DNA from: Bacteroidota bacterium
GTDB taxonomy: Bacteria; Bacteroidota; Rhodothermia; Rhodothermales; UBA10348
NCBI GenBank assembly: GCA_024640835.1
Contig: JAHEEH010000176.1
Coordinates: 1 to 5,247, forward strand
DNA: 5,247 nt
Direction of reading: 5' to 3'
The notes under the pieces were generated by a model. The model had not been told where the DNA came from and ran no database searches. It saw only the letters and a program-made list of their open reading frames with translations. Below, one piece after another: positions 1 through 5,247 of this stretch (positions within the stretch are counted from its first letter, which is position 1; every line of letters starts with the position of its first letter). The translations under genes and the position numbers were made by a program.

Positions 1-1
1 G

Positions 2-1039
2 TCGTCGGACCGGCCATATCGAAACAGGGACGTCTTCGGCCACTACTACCTGAAGGCGCAGGCGTCCGAGGCACCCGACGTTCCGGACGACGCCTACTAC
101 GACGGCGCCCAGACCGACCTCGCTCTGCAGCAGCTGGGCCAACTGGCCACGGCGGACACACCGTTCTTCTTCGCGATCGGGTACTACCGACCCCATCTGC
201 CCTTCAATGCGCCCAAGCGCTACTGGGACCTGTACGACCCGAACGACATCCCGCTCGCAGCCGATCCGGAGCTGCCGGACGGCGCCCCCATCATGGCCAT
301 CAACACCATGCGGGAGCTTCGGGGCTACACGGATTTCAGCCACATCACGCATCCTCGGGACGGCTCCCTGAAGGAGGAAGAGTCCCGCAGGCTCAAGCAC
401 GGGTACTACGCATCGGTCAGTTACGTCGACGCCCAGATCGGACGACTGCTCGATCGCCTCGATGAGCTCGGCATAGCCGACAACACGATCGTGGTGCTGT
501 GGGGCGACCACGGGTGGAAGCTCGGGGAGCACAACAGCTGGGCCAAGATGACGAATTTCGAAATCGACACGCGGGCACCGCTCATCGTCCGGGCACCCGG
601 GCGCGCCCGTGGCCTGCACCTGGACCATCTGGTCGAGTTCGTCGACATCTATCCGACGCTCGCGGACCTTGCGGGTCTTCCGGTACCGGACGGGCTCGAG
701 GGCACAACCGCCGTCCCGCTCATCGAGCACCCCGACCTGTCCGGCAAGAGCGCCGCGTTCAGCCAGTTCCTGCGAAGCGGCATCTGGACCGCGCCCGACG
801 GCGTCGTGTACATGGGCTACTCCGTCCGCACGGATCGCTACCGGTACACGGCCTGGATGAACTGGGAAACGGAGGAGTTCGTTGCCTGGGAGCTCTACGA
901 TCACGAGTCCGATCCCGGCGAGAACGTGAACGTCGTCGATCGGCCGGACTACGCGGACGCCCGCATGGAGATGGAAGCCCGACGGGCGGCGGGGTGGCAA
1001 GCGGCACTGCCCGATTATGCCCTCGCTGTAGCCCGCTAG
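2..1039 (+). CDS. Sulfatase, iduronate-2-sulfatase-like (S1 family), 5' truncated by window edge
   Basis: Hydrolyses sulfate esters, most likely from a sulfated polysaccharide or glycosaminoglycan, probably in the periplasm or outside the cell. The reading frame is open from base 2, and 345 residues are visible before the TAG stop. Family motifs in order: a YYRPHLPF segment at bases 182-205, whose His (194-196) matches the active-site His of KPHIPF in human iduronate-2-sulfatase; HGYYASVSYVDAQIG at about 398-442; WGDHGW at 500-517, whose Asp-His (506-511) are the expected calcium/active-site ligands; WAKMTNF, with the conserved Lys at 545-547; and the C-terminal ELYDHESDPGE block near 890-925. 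The formylglycine-forming C-x-P-x-R motif and the signal peptide must lie upstream of the window; family members usually have about 480-550 residues. The in-frame ATG at 293 is internal and is not the start. The exact substrate cannot be told from this part. A terminator-like hairpin follows the gene, so it probably ends its own transcript. Confidence 0.93.
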   Translation, partial: SSDRPYRNRDVFGHYYLKAQASEAPDVPDDAYYDGAQTDLALQQLGQLATADTPFFFAIGYYRPHLPFNAPKRYWDLYDPNDIPLAADPELPDGAPIMAINTMRELRGYTDFSHITHPRDGSLKEEESRRLKHGYYASVSYVDAQIGRLLDRLDELGIADNTIVVLWGDHGWKLGEHNSWAKMTNFEIDTRAPLIVRAPGRARGLHLDHLVEFVDIYPTLADLAGLPVPDGLEGTTAVPLIEHPDLSGKSAAFSQFLRSGIWTAPDGVVYMGYSVRTDRYRYTAWMNWETEEFVAWELYDHESDPGENVNVVDRPDYADARMEMEARRAAGWQAALPDYALAVAR

Positions 1040-1051
1040 CCAATCGCTGGC

Positions 1052-1069
1052 GCCGATTCGGGAATCGGC
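1052..1069 (+). repeat. Short inverted repeat just after the sulfatase stop
   Basis: GCCGATTC (1052-1059) and GAATCGGC (1062-1069) are perfect complements. As RNA this gives a 7-bp stem with a four-base CGGG loop, 12 bases after the sulfatase stop codon. No T-run follows, so by itself it is not a classical intrinsic terminator. It may protect the 3' end of the message or act together with the next hairpin. Confidence 0.5.
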
Positions 1070-1070
1070 C

Positions 1071-1109
1071 ACCGGGCCCGACGACCCATGGTTGGCCCGG
1101 TATTTGTTC
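1071..1109 (+). terminator. Probable Rho-independent terminator of the sulfatase gene
   Basis: ACCGGGCC (1071-1078) pairs perfectly with GGCCCGGT (1094-1101), giving a GC-rich 8-bp stem with a 15-base loop that itself contains CCATGG. The stem is followed by the T-rich tail ATTTGTTC (1102-1109), unusual in this GC-rich sequence. It starts one base after the previous inverted repeat and about 30 bases after the sulfatase stop. The long loop and interrupted T-run make it a moderate rather than strong candidate. Confidence 0.5.
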
Positions 1110-1230
1110 AGGACGTTCCCCGTACGAACGCGCGAGCACCGGGCTGCTGCCGGACGTCAGCGAGGGCATGGTCCACCGGATTCTCCCTCGATGCCGTCCG
1201 ATTGCACTCGGCGACCGTGCCAGAAAGCTC

Positions 1231-2031
1231 ATGCCGACAGCATACAACCAGGATCAGGAAGTCTTCTTCGAGGTCCAGGGCGACGGTCCACCGGTCGTGC
1301 TCCTGCACAGCTTCCTGTTCGACCGGTGGATGTGGAAGCACCAGGTACCCGTGCTCTCGGAGCGATTCCGCGTGATCAACGTCGATTTGCGGGGTCACGG
1401 GGAATCCGGATCGGTGGAAGAGCACTTCACGCTGTACGACGCCGTCGACGACGTCGTCGCCGTCCTGGATCACCTCGACGTCCGGAAGGCCGCCTGGTGC
1501 GGACTCTCGCTCGGTGGCATGGTCGCCCTGCGCGCCGCGCTGGCCCATCCGGACCGGGTGGCGAGGCTGGCCCTGCTCGATACCGACGGCGGTCCGGCAC
1601 CGCTGTACCGACACCTCGGGTACACTTCCCTCGGGTGGTGCGCCCAGCACGTAGGGCTCACACCGCTTCTGCCGTTCGTTACGCCGCTCATGTTCAGCCT
1701 GCGCTCCCATTTGCGCCGTCTGCCGGATGTACGCCACTTCCGTCACGACGTCCGCTTCGTGCCACATTCCACGATCCAACACGTGGCAGACGCCATCGTC
1801 CGCCGAGACTCGCTCCACGCGGCCCTCGAGGACATCGACGTACCGTCCCTCGTGCTCGTTGGAGAAGCGGATCGCGCTCTTCCCGTGCGCTGCTCCGAGC
1901 GGCTGCACGCCGGCCTTCCCGACTCCCGGCTGGAGCGCATTCCCAGGGCCGGGCACCTGTGCGTCCTGGAAAACCCGGATGTCGTAAACTCGCATCTCAC
2001 GAACTTCCTGACCCATGGCGATTCCTGGTAG
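1231..2031 (+). CDS. Alpha/beta-fold hydrolase (PcaD-like AB_hydrolase_1 type)
   Basis: A 266-residue cytoplasmic serine hydrolase of the alpha/beta fold; esters, lactones or similar small molecules are likely substrates, but the sequence does not fix which. The catalytic set is complete: oxyanion-hole LLHSF at residues 24-28, VDLRGHGES at 51-59, the nucleophile elbow GLSLGG at 91-96 with Ser93, the acid in GEADRALP (Asp214), and the base in AGHLCVLENPD (His242). Residues of about 122-190 form the variable cap that sets specificity. Length is typical for the family. I chose ATG 1231 because homology begins straight after it (VFFEVQGDGPPVVLLH). The frame stays open far upstream, and ATG 1168 would add 21 residues that look like translated intergenic DNA. 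No clear ribosome binding site precedes 1231 (only AGAAAG). The 3' end overlaps the next gene by 17 bases. The closest named relatives are 3-oxoadipate enol-lactonases, but no protocatechuate-pathway genes are nearby, so I give no symbol. Confidence 0.9.
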   Translation: MPTAYNQDQEVFFEVQGDGPPVVLLHSFLFDRWMWKHQVPVLSERFRVINVDLRGHGESGSVEEHFTLYDAVDDVVAVLDHLDVRKAAWCGLSLGGMVALRAALAHPDRVARLALLDTDGGPAPLYRHLGYTSLGWCAQHVGLTPLLPFVTPLMFSLRSHLRRLPDVRHFRHDVRFVPHSTIQHVADAIVRRDSLHAALEDIDVPSLVLVGEADRALPVRCSERLHAGLPDSRLERIPRAGHLCVLENPDVVNSHLTNFLTHGDSW

Positions 2032-3082
2032 CCGCTGTGCGGCACTTCTGATGGTCGGGCTGCTGGCCGGATGCGGGCTTCGATACGACGACAGGGCGCA
2101 GTTACCACCGCGGTGGGAGGTGCAGTTCGCCGATTCGACCACCCACTGGATCGGACTCCAAGCGGTCAGCGATCAGGTGGTCTGGGCCGCCGGCCGTGGC
2201 GGAAAGGTCGCACTGACCACCGACGGGGGAAACACCTGGTCGGTCCGCACGGTGCCGGGCGCCGACAGCCTGCAGTTCCGCGATGTCCACGCATTCTCGG
2301 CGGACGAGGCCTTCGTGCTCTCCATCGGCAACGGGAGCGCTTCGCGCATCTACAGCACGGGCGACGGCGGCACGTCGTGGCATCTCTCGTTCCAGAACCA
2401 GGATCCGGACGCATTCTTCGATTGCGTCTCATTCTGGGATCGGGAAAGGGGATTTGCGTTCAGCGACAGCCATGACGGAGAGTTCGTCCTGATCCGCACG
2501 AGCGATGCCGGCGGCTCGTGGCAGCGGATCGATCCGGCGAGGGTACCCGATGCGCGCCCCGGGGAGGGCGCCTTCGCCGCCAGCGGGACGTGCGTGGCCA
2601 CGGGACCGAACGGTCTCGGCTGGTTTGCGACCGGGGCCTCGGGTGTCGACACCCGCGTGATCCGAACCACGGACTACGGCGAGACCTGGGAAGAAGCCAT
2701 TACTCCCATCGCCAGCATGGCGGGAACGGAGGGCATCAGCTCGGTGGCGTTCCGGGACGCGGCGCACGGCGCGGTGTTCGGTGGCGATTTCACACAGACC
2801 GACTCGGTCTACGCCAACTTCGCGGTGACAGCCGACGGCGGTGCGACATGGGCCGCCTCGGGCCCCGTACCGCTCGGAGGCGCCGTGTTCGGGGGCGCGG
2901 CCGTGCCCGGTGCACCCACCCCGACGTGGGTTGCCGTGGCGCCGACCGGTTCGGCATGGTCGGTCGACGAAGGCGTGACCTGGAGCCGGATCGACTCGGA
3001 GAGCTACTGGACGCTCTCGTTCATTGGCGCCGATGTCGGATGGGCCGCCGGGCCTGGACGGATCAGTCGCTTTGTCCGGTAG
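2015..3082 (+). CDS. Lipoprotein with YCF48/BNR-like Asp-box beta-propeller
   Basis: A 355-residue exported lipoprotein. The signal peptide has Arg7, a hydrophobic stretch at 9-18 and the lipobox L-A-G-C with Cys20, followed by a mature beta-propeller. Six Asp-box motifs of the form [ST]-x-D-x-G-x-[TS]-W are visible at residues 68-75, 114-122 (one extra residue), 162-169, 218-225, 272-279 and 316-323. The C-terminal VGWAAGPGRISRF (341-353) resembles half a blade that could close the ring. This pattern fits the YCF48/HCF136-like or 'BNR/sialidase-like' families. Related bacterial proteins are often labelled glycosyl hydrolase or oxidoreductase, but no catalytic residues support an enzyme call. 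Cys137 and Cys193 could form a disulfide. The role is unknown; such propellers often act as assembly or binding scaffolds. ATG 2015 gives a good signal peptide; ATG 2051 would remove most of it. The start lies inside the hydrolase gene, suggesting coupled translation. Confidence 0.85.
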   Translation: MAIPGSRCAALLMVGLLAGCGLRYDDRAQLPPRWEVQFADSTTHWIGLQAVSDQVVWAAGRGGKVALTTDGGNTWSVRTVPGADSLQFRDVHAFSADEAFVLSIGNGSASRIYSTGDGGTSWHLSFQNQDPDAFFDCVSFWDRERGFAFSDSHDGEFVLIRTSDAGGSWQRIDPARVPDARPGEGAFAASGTCVATGPNGLGWFATGASGVDTRVIRTTDYGETWEEAITPIASMAGTEGISSVAFRDAAHGAVFGGDFTQTDSVYANFAVTADGGATWAASGPVPLGGAVFGGAAVPGAPTPTWVAVAPTGSAWSVDEGVTWSRIDSESYWTLSFIGADVGWAAGPGRISRFVR

Positions 3083-3084
3083 CC

Positions 3085-3498
3085 TCAGTCCGTATCGACC
3101 GAAAACCGGCGTCGAACCCGCTCGCTGACATCCGTCGGCCGGCCGGTACCCGGGTCGATCGGGCACCACACCGTACGGGCCGTAGCCAGCACCTTGCCGT
3201 CATTCACGCGGACCAGCTCGGTGTGGCGGTCAAATGCCAGGCGGCTCGCCGTGCCGATCCAGGTGCGGGCCATGATCTCGTCCCCCTCGAAGGCGGGGCG
3301 CCTGTAGTCGATCTCGTGACGCGTCACGACCCACAGGAGCGCGGCCCGGTCTTCCGGATCGGCGGCGGACGTCCAGTGGGCGATGGCCGCTTCCTGCACC
3401 CACTTCAGGTAGACCACGTTGTTGACGTGACCCAACTGGTCGATGTCTTCCGGTAGGACCGTGATCGGGAGTTCAAACCGTTCGGGCTGCTCAGACAT
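3085..3498 (-). CDS. Acyl-CoA thioesterase, 4HBT/YbgC-FadM hot-dog family
   Basis: A 137-residue single hot-dog-fold enzyme that hydrolyses acyl-CoA thioesters in the cytoplasm; such proteins normally work as tetramers or dimers of dimers. The signature at residues 18-30, D-I-D-Q-L-G-H-V-N-N-V-V-Y, is the 4HBT active-site motif. Asp20 aligns with the catalytic Asp18 of E. coli YbgC. It continues with a helix (LKWVQEAAIAHW, 31-42), then EIDYRRPAFEGDEI (62-75) and a final strand with ARTVWCPIDPGTGRP (107-121), all normal for the family. Length is typical and no signal peptide is present. The start ATG (complement of 3496-3498) is preceded by no Shine-Dalgarno sequence but directly abuts a GC-rich 10-base palindrome. 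The gene converges on the propeller lipoprotein gene with two bases between stop codons, and diverges from the MliC-type lipoprotein gene. The chain length preferred as substrate cannot be read from sequence. Confidence 0.92.
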   Translation of the reverse strand: MSEQPERFELPITVLPEDIDQLGHVNNVVYLKWVQEAAIAHWTSAADPEDRAALLWVVTRHEIDYRRPAFEGDEIMARTWIGTASRLAFDRHTELVRVNDGKVLATARTVWCPIDPGTGRPTDVSERVRRRFSVDTD

Positions 3499-3597
3499 CG
3501 GACGTCCGGATGGCGATTCGGGGAGCCAAACCTACTCCATAATCGTGCAAGGTGCTCGAAAACACCGGGCCCGACTCTTTTCGAATCTCGATATATC
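3499..3597. promoter_or_regulatory. Divergent intergenic region between thioesterase and MliC-type genes
   Basis: The 99 bases separate two outward-facing genes, so promoters for both are expected here or just to the right. Base composition shifts from GC-rich to AT-rich after about 3577, with the short palindromes TTCGAA (3580-3585) and GATATATC (3590-3597). I could not assign a convincing -35/-10 pair for the plus strand. On the minus strand, TTGTTA (complement of 3612-3617) and TATATC (complement of 3590-3595), 16 bases apart, are a weak possible promoter for the thioesterase. Confidence 0.4.
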
Positions 3598-4347
3598 ATG
3601 TGGTTGTTATATAACAAGTTTGTTAAATGTCTTGTCAGGCGGTCGACTGCCGTGGCGGTCTGGACGGTCCTCCTGCTGACCGCAGCGGCTGGATGTCGCG
3701 AGTCGGCCCCCCGGAAGGACATGGACGGTCTGTCCGCTGAAGTGCATCCCGCGGAGCAGGAACGACCCCCGGGGCGCGGGTACGTATACGACTGTCCGGG
3801 GGCTGGCTTCCGCTTCAGCGTCTGGCTCGAGCCGGACTCGATGGGGCTCTGGCTGCCGCTGCGCTTCGACCGGCCGTACGAGCGCCTGGCGCATGTCCCG
3901 GCTGCCAGTGGCGCCCGGTACGAGGGCGACGGCGTGACGGTCTGGACGCACGAGCGCGAGGCCATGCTCGAGGTGGACGACGAGGACTACTCCCCTTGCG
4001 CGATGGACTGGCAGGCGTCCGTCTGGGAGGACGCCAAGCTCCGCGGCGTCGCCTTCCGCGCCGTCGGAAATGAGCCCGGATGGCTGCTCGAGATCACGAA
4101 CGGTGAGCGGATTCGGCTGCTTCTGGACTACGGCCAGCGGGAGCTCGTCGTGCCCGATCCCGGGTACGAGACCGACCAGGAGCGCCGCCGGACCCTATAT
4201 CACGCGATCACCGATTCCACTGACGTGATCGTGACCATCGAGGGCCGGCCGTGCGCGGACACCATGAGTGACGAGACGTTCGAGTCCACCGTGACCGTGG
4301 ACGTGGACGGGCGGATCCTTCGGGGGTGCGGACGGTCACTGTTCTGA
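3598..4347 (+). CDS. Lipoprotein with MliC lysozyme-inhibitor domain and COG3650-like domain
   Basis: A 249-residue predicted lipoprotein: a basic/hydrophobic leader (Arg14-Arg15, then 17-31) and a lipobox A-A-G-C with Cys33. Residues of about 62-135 match the MliC/PliC fold that blocks c-type lysozyme: YVYDC (Cys66), LWLPL (84-88), SGARYEGDGVTVW (104-116) and a closing Cys134 that could pair with Cys66. Ser104 fits the inhibitory loop Ser, but the partner position usually occupied by Lys (WxKG) is His118. Residues of about 150-247 resemble the COG3650-type lipoprotein domain: FRAVGNEPGW (153-162), LLLDYG (174-179), RPCADTMS (217-224) and the end RGCGRSL (242-248), with Cys219 and Cys244 as a second likely pair. 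Likely role: envelope protection against lysozyme; the second domain has no known activity that I can state. The start is uncertain: ATG 3598 begins in AT-rich, operator-like sequence with atypical codons, while GTG 3652 would lose the basic leader residues. Probably cotranscribed with the next gene. Confidence 0.8.
   Translation: MWLLYNKFVKCLVRRSTAVAVWTVLLLTAAAGCRESAPRKDMDGLSAEVHPAEQERPPGRGYVYDCPGAGFRFSVWLEPDSMGLWLPLRFDRPYERLAHVPAASGARYEGDGVTVWTHEREAMLEVDDEDYSPCAMDWQASVWEDAKLRGVAFRAVGNEPGWLLEITNGERIRLLLDYGQRELVVPDPGYETDQERRRTLYHAITDSTDVIVTIEGRPCADTMSDETFESTVTVDVDGRILRGCGRSLF
3604..3625. promoter_or_regulatory. Operator-like array of three alternating TTGTTA/TAACAA half-sites
   Basis: Three exact six-base half-sites sit at 3604-3609 (TTGTTA), 3612-3617 (TAACAA) and 3620-3625 (TTGTTA), in forward, reverse, forward orientation, each separated by two bases. 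The first two form a perfect 14-base palindrome at 3604-3617; the last two form a second inverted repeat with a GT centre. The 8-base period and AT-richness within GC-rich DNA suggest a binding site for a dimeric regulator acting on one or both divergent genes. It overlaps the first codons of the lipoprotein gene as drawn from ATG 3598. No regulator gene is in the window, so the identity of the binder is unknown. Confidence 0.5.
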
Positions 4348-4385
4348 GCCCTATGATCCGGTATTGACCATCGAATGCGCGCGCC

Positions 4386-5174
4386 ATGAGAATCCCCGTC
4401 CTGTTCGCCCTGGCCTCTCTCGCCTGCAATCCGTCGCCCGGACCGGTCCCCGAGCCGGCCGCGTTCGACCCCGCCGTCGATCTGCTCGCGCTGCACTACG
4501 ATCACGCGCCGGACCGTGACGACGGCCAGAGTGCCGTCGCCGACCGCGTGATCCTGGAGTCGGAGCTCGGGGCGGACTGGATGGCCGCACACGTGCTGGC
4601 CGTGTCCGGCGCGTACGGAGAGAACGCCTCCGAATTCAACCCGGCGTCGGACCGCGTCATGGATGCGGTCTTCTCGGACATCGGCGGCTGGCTTGCTGCC
4701 CATCCCGATCCGGCGACCACCCTCGACGCAATGACCGACCGGTGGACTGCAACGCTGGAGGCGGGCCACGACATCTGGGTCAAGGAGGGCGGGCAGTCGG
4801 ATCTGACAGCCGAGGTCGTTCGACGCATCCAGCGGGCGATGCCCGGCGTGGACACCGGAGCACGAATCCACGTCGTGCAACACTCCGACTGGAACGAGGA
4901 CATGACGACCGACGCCGACCTCGCCTTCACCAAGGAGCACACCGACTACATCCGGATCGGGGATGCGAACGAATACCTGAACATCCTCGGCGGGGATTCC
5001 ACCTTCGTAAGTGCCGCAACGACCAACGAGCGTTTCGGCCGGATATGGCAGGCAGCCTTCGAGTATTACCCGCCAACGGAGCGACTGGACTTCTCCGACA
5101 CGGGCGAACTGATGTACATCCTGGGGCTCGGCGAGATCGGGATCGACGGATTCCGTGAGAGGTGGCTGGAGTAG
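4386..5174 (+). CDS. Unrecognised lipoprotein with HYDHAPDRDDG and EGGQSD motifs
   Basis: A 262-residue protein I cannot assign to a named family. Its N-terminus (Arg2, hydrophobic 3-13, Cys14 in S-L-A-C) looks like a short lipoprotein signal with a non-consensus residue at -3, followed by a Pro-rich linker (16-24). Motif-rich segments that look conserved: LLALHYDHAPDRDDG (33-47), VSGAYGEN (73-80), DIWVKEGGQSDLTAEVV (129-145), IHVVQHSDWNED (161-172), YIRIGDANEYLNI (188-200) and LDFSDTGELMYIL (234-246). The Asp-rich first motif after a beta-strand-like LLAL is loosely like the D-x-D-P-G-x-D-D calcium site of nucleoside hydrolases and DUF1593-type proteins, which would suggest an alpha/beta metal-dependent hydrolase; this is only a motif resemblance. 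The gene lies 38 bases after the MliC-type lipoprotein, same strand, so an operon is likely. ATG 4386 is the only good in-frame start before the signal; no Shine-Dalgarno sequence is visible. Confidence 0.82.
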   Translation: MRIPVLFALASLACNPSPGPVPEPAAFDPAVDLLALHYDHAPDRDDGQSAVADRVILESELGADWMAAHVLAVSGAYGENASEFNPASDRVMDAVFSDIGGWLAAHPDPATTLDAMTDRWTATLEAGHDIWVKEGGQSDLTAEVVRRIQRAMPGVDTGARIHVVQHSDWNEDMTTDADLAFTKEHTDYIRIGDANEYLNILGGDSTFVSAATTNERFGRIWQAAFEYYPPTERLDFSDTGELMYILGLGEIGIDGFRERWLE

Positions 5175-5247
5175 TCCGGGTCTCCCGCCGGTCCCCTGTC
5201 GTTGCAGTCGGAATCGTAACACGGCACCCGCGGATACGTACGGCCCG

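Noticed and set aside
1114..1130. CGTTC-N7-GAACG inverted repeat upstream of the hydrolase gene
   Set aside because: Five-base arms are too short to distinguish from chance, and no promoter elements are recognisable around it.
499..1230. In-frame upstream extension of the hydrolase gene into the sulfatase gene
   Set aside because: The extension translates to Arg/Gly/Pro-rich out-of-frame sulfatase sequence and crosses the terminator-like hairpins. Family homology starts just after ATG 1231.
1108..2142. Long minus-strand open frame (344 codons) opposite the alpha/beta hydrolase
   Set aside because: Its translation shows no recognisable domain, while the plus strand encodes a complete catalytic triad. 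Long antisense frames are common in GC-rich coding DNA.
2429..3169. Minus-strand open frame of 246 codons opposite the propeller gene
   Set aside because: Low-complexity Arg/Gly/Pro composition without motifs. The plus strand has six regularly spaced Asp boxes.
3499..3508. Perfect 10-base palindrome CGGACGTCCG touching the thioesterase start codon
   Set aside because: A 10-base palindrome is expected several times by chance in about 5 kb. Its position is suggestive, but there is no second copy or other support.
4200..5222. Long minus-strand open frame (340 codons) opposite the 4386-5174 gene
   Set aside because: It spans two plus-strand genes and their spacer, and has no signal peptide or motif. 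The plus frame has a lipoprotein leader and conserved-looking motifs.
5175..5247. Possible terminator after the last gene (CGGG-tct-CCCG at 5177-5187)
   Set aside because: The stem is only four base pairs and no T-run follows. Nothing else in these bases could be supported.

Overview
The window is GC-rich bacterial chromosomal DNA with densely packed, single-domain metabolic and envelope genes. It contains no mobile elements, RNA genes or CRISPR array that I can see. Three of the six genes encode probable lipoproteins. None of the five visible start codons has a convincing Shine-Dalgarno sequence. Together with the iduronate-sulfatase-like gene and the YCF48-type propeller lipoprotein, this would fit a GC-rich relative of the Bacteroidota (for example Rhodothermia) or Gemmatimonadota. 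That placement is inference; no marker gene is present.

Left part (1-1230): the 3' two-thirds of an S1-family sulfatase of the iduronate-2-sulfatase type, cut by the left window edge. It is followed by two adjacent inverted repeats, of which the second looks like a Rho-independent terminator, and then about 120 bases without a clear gene.

Middle (1231-3498): an alpha/beta hydrolase with an intact Ser-Asp-His triad overlaps by 17 bases a lipoprotein made of Asp-box (BNR/YCF48-like) beta-propeller repeats, so these two form a translationally coupled pair. A hot-dog acyl-CoA thioesterase on the minus strand converges on the pair with only 2 bases between the stop codons.

Right part (3499-5247): a divergent intergenic region contains a strikingly AT-rich island with three evenly spaced, alternating TTGTTA/TAACAA half-sites, probably an operator. 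It overlaps the apparent N-terminus of a lipoprotein that joins an MliC-type lysozyme-inhibitor domain to a COG3650-like domain. After 38 bases comes a second, unrecognised lipoprotein with several conserved-looking acidic/histidine motifs, probably in the same transcript. The last 73 bases hold no feature I can support.

The genes do not form one pathway. Plausible themes are degradation of sulfated glycans (sulfatase) and envelope protection (MliC lipoprotein). The best candidates for something undescribed are the 4386-5174 lipoprotein and the operator-like array at 3604-3625.
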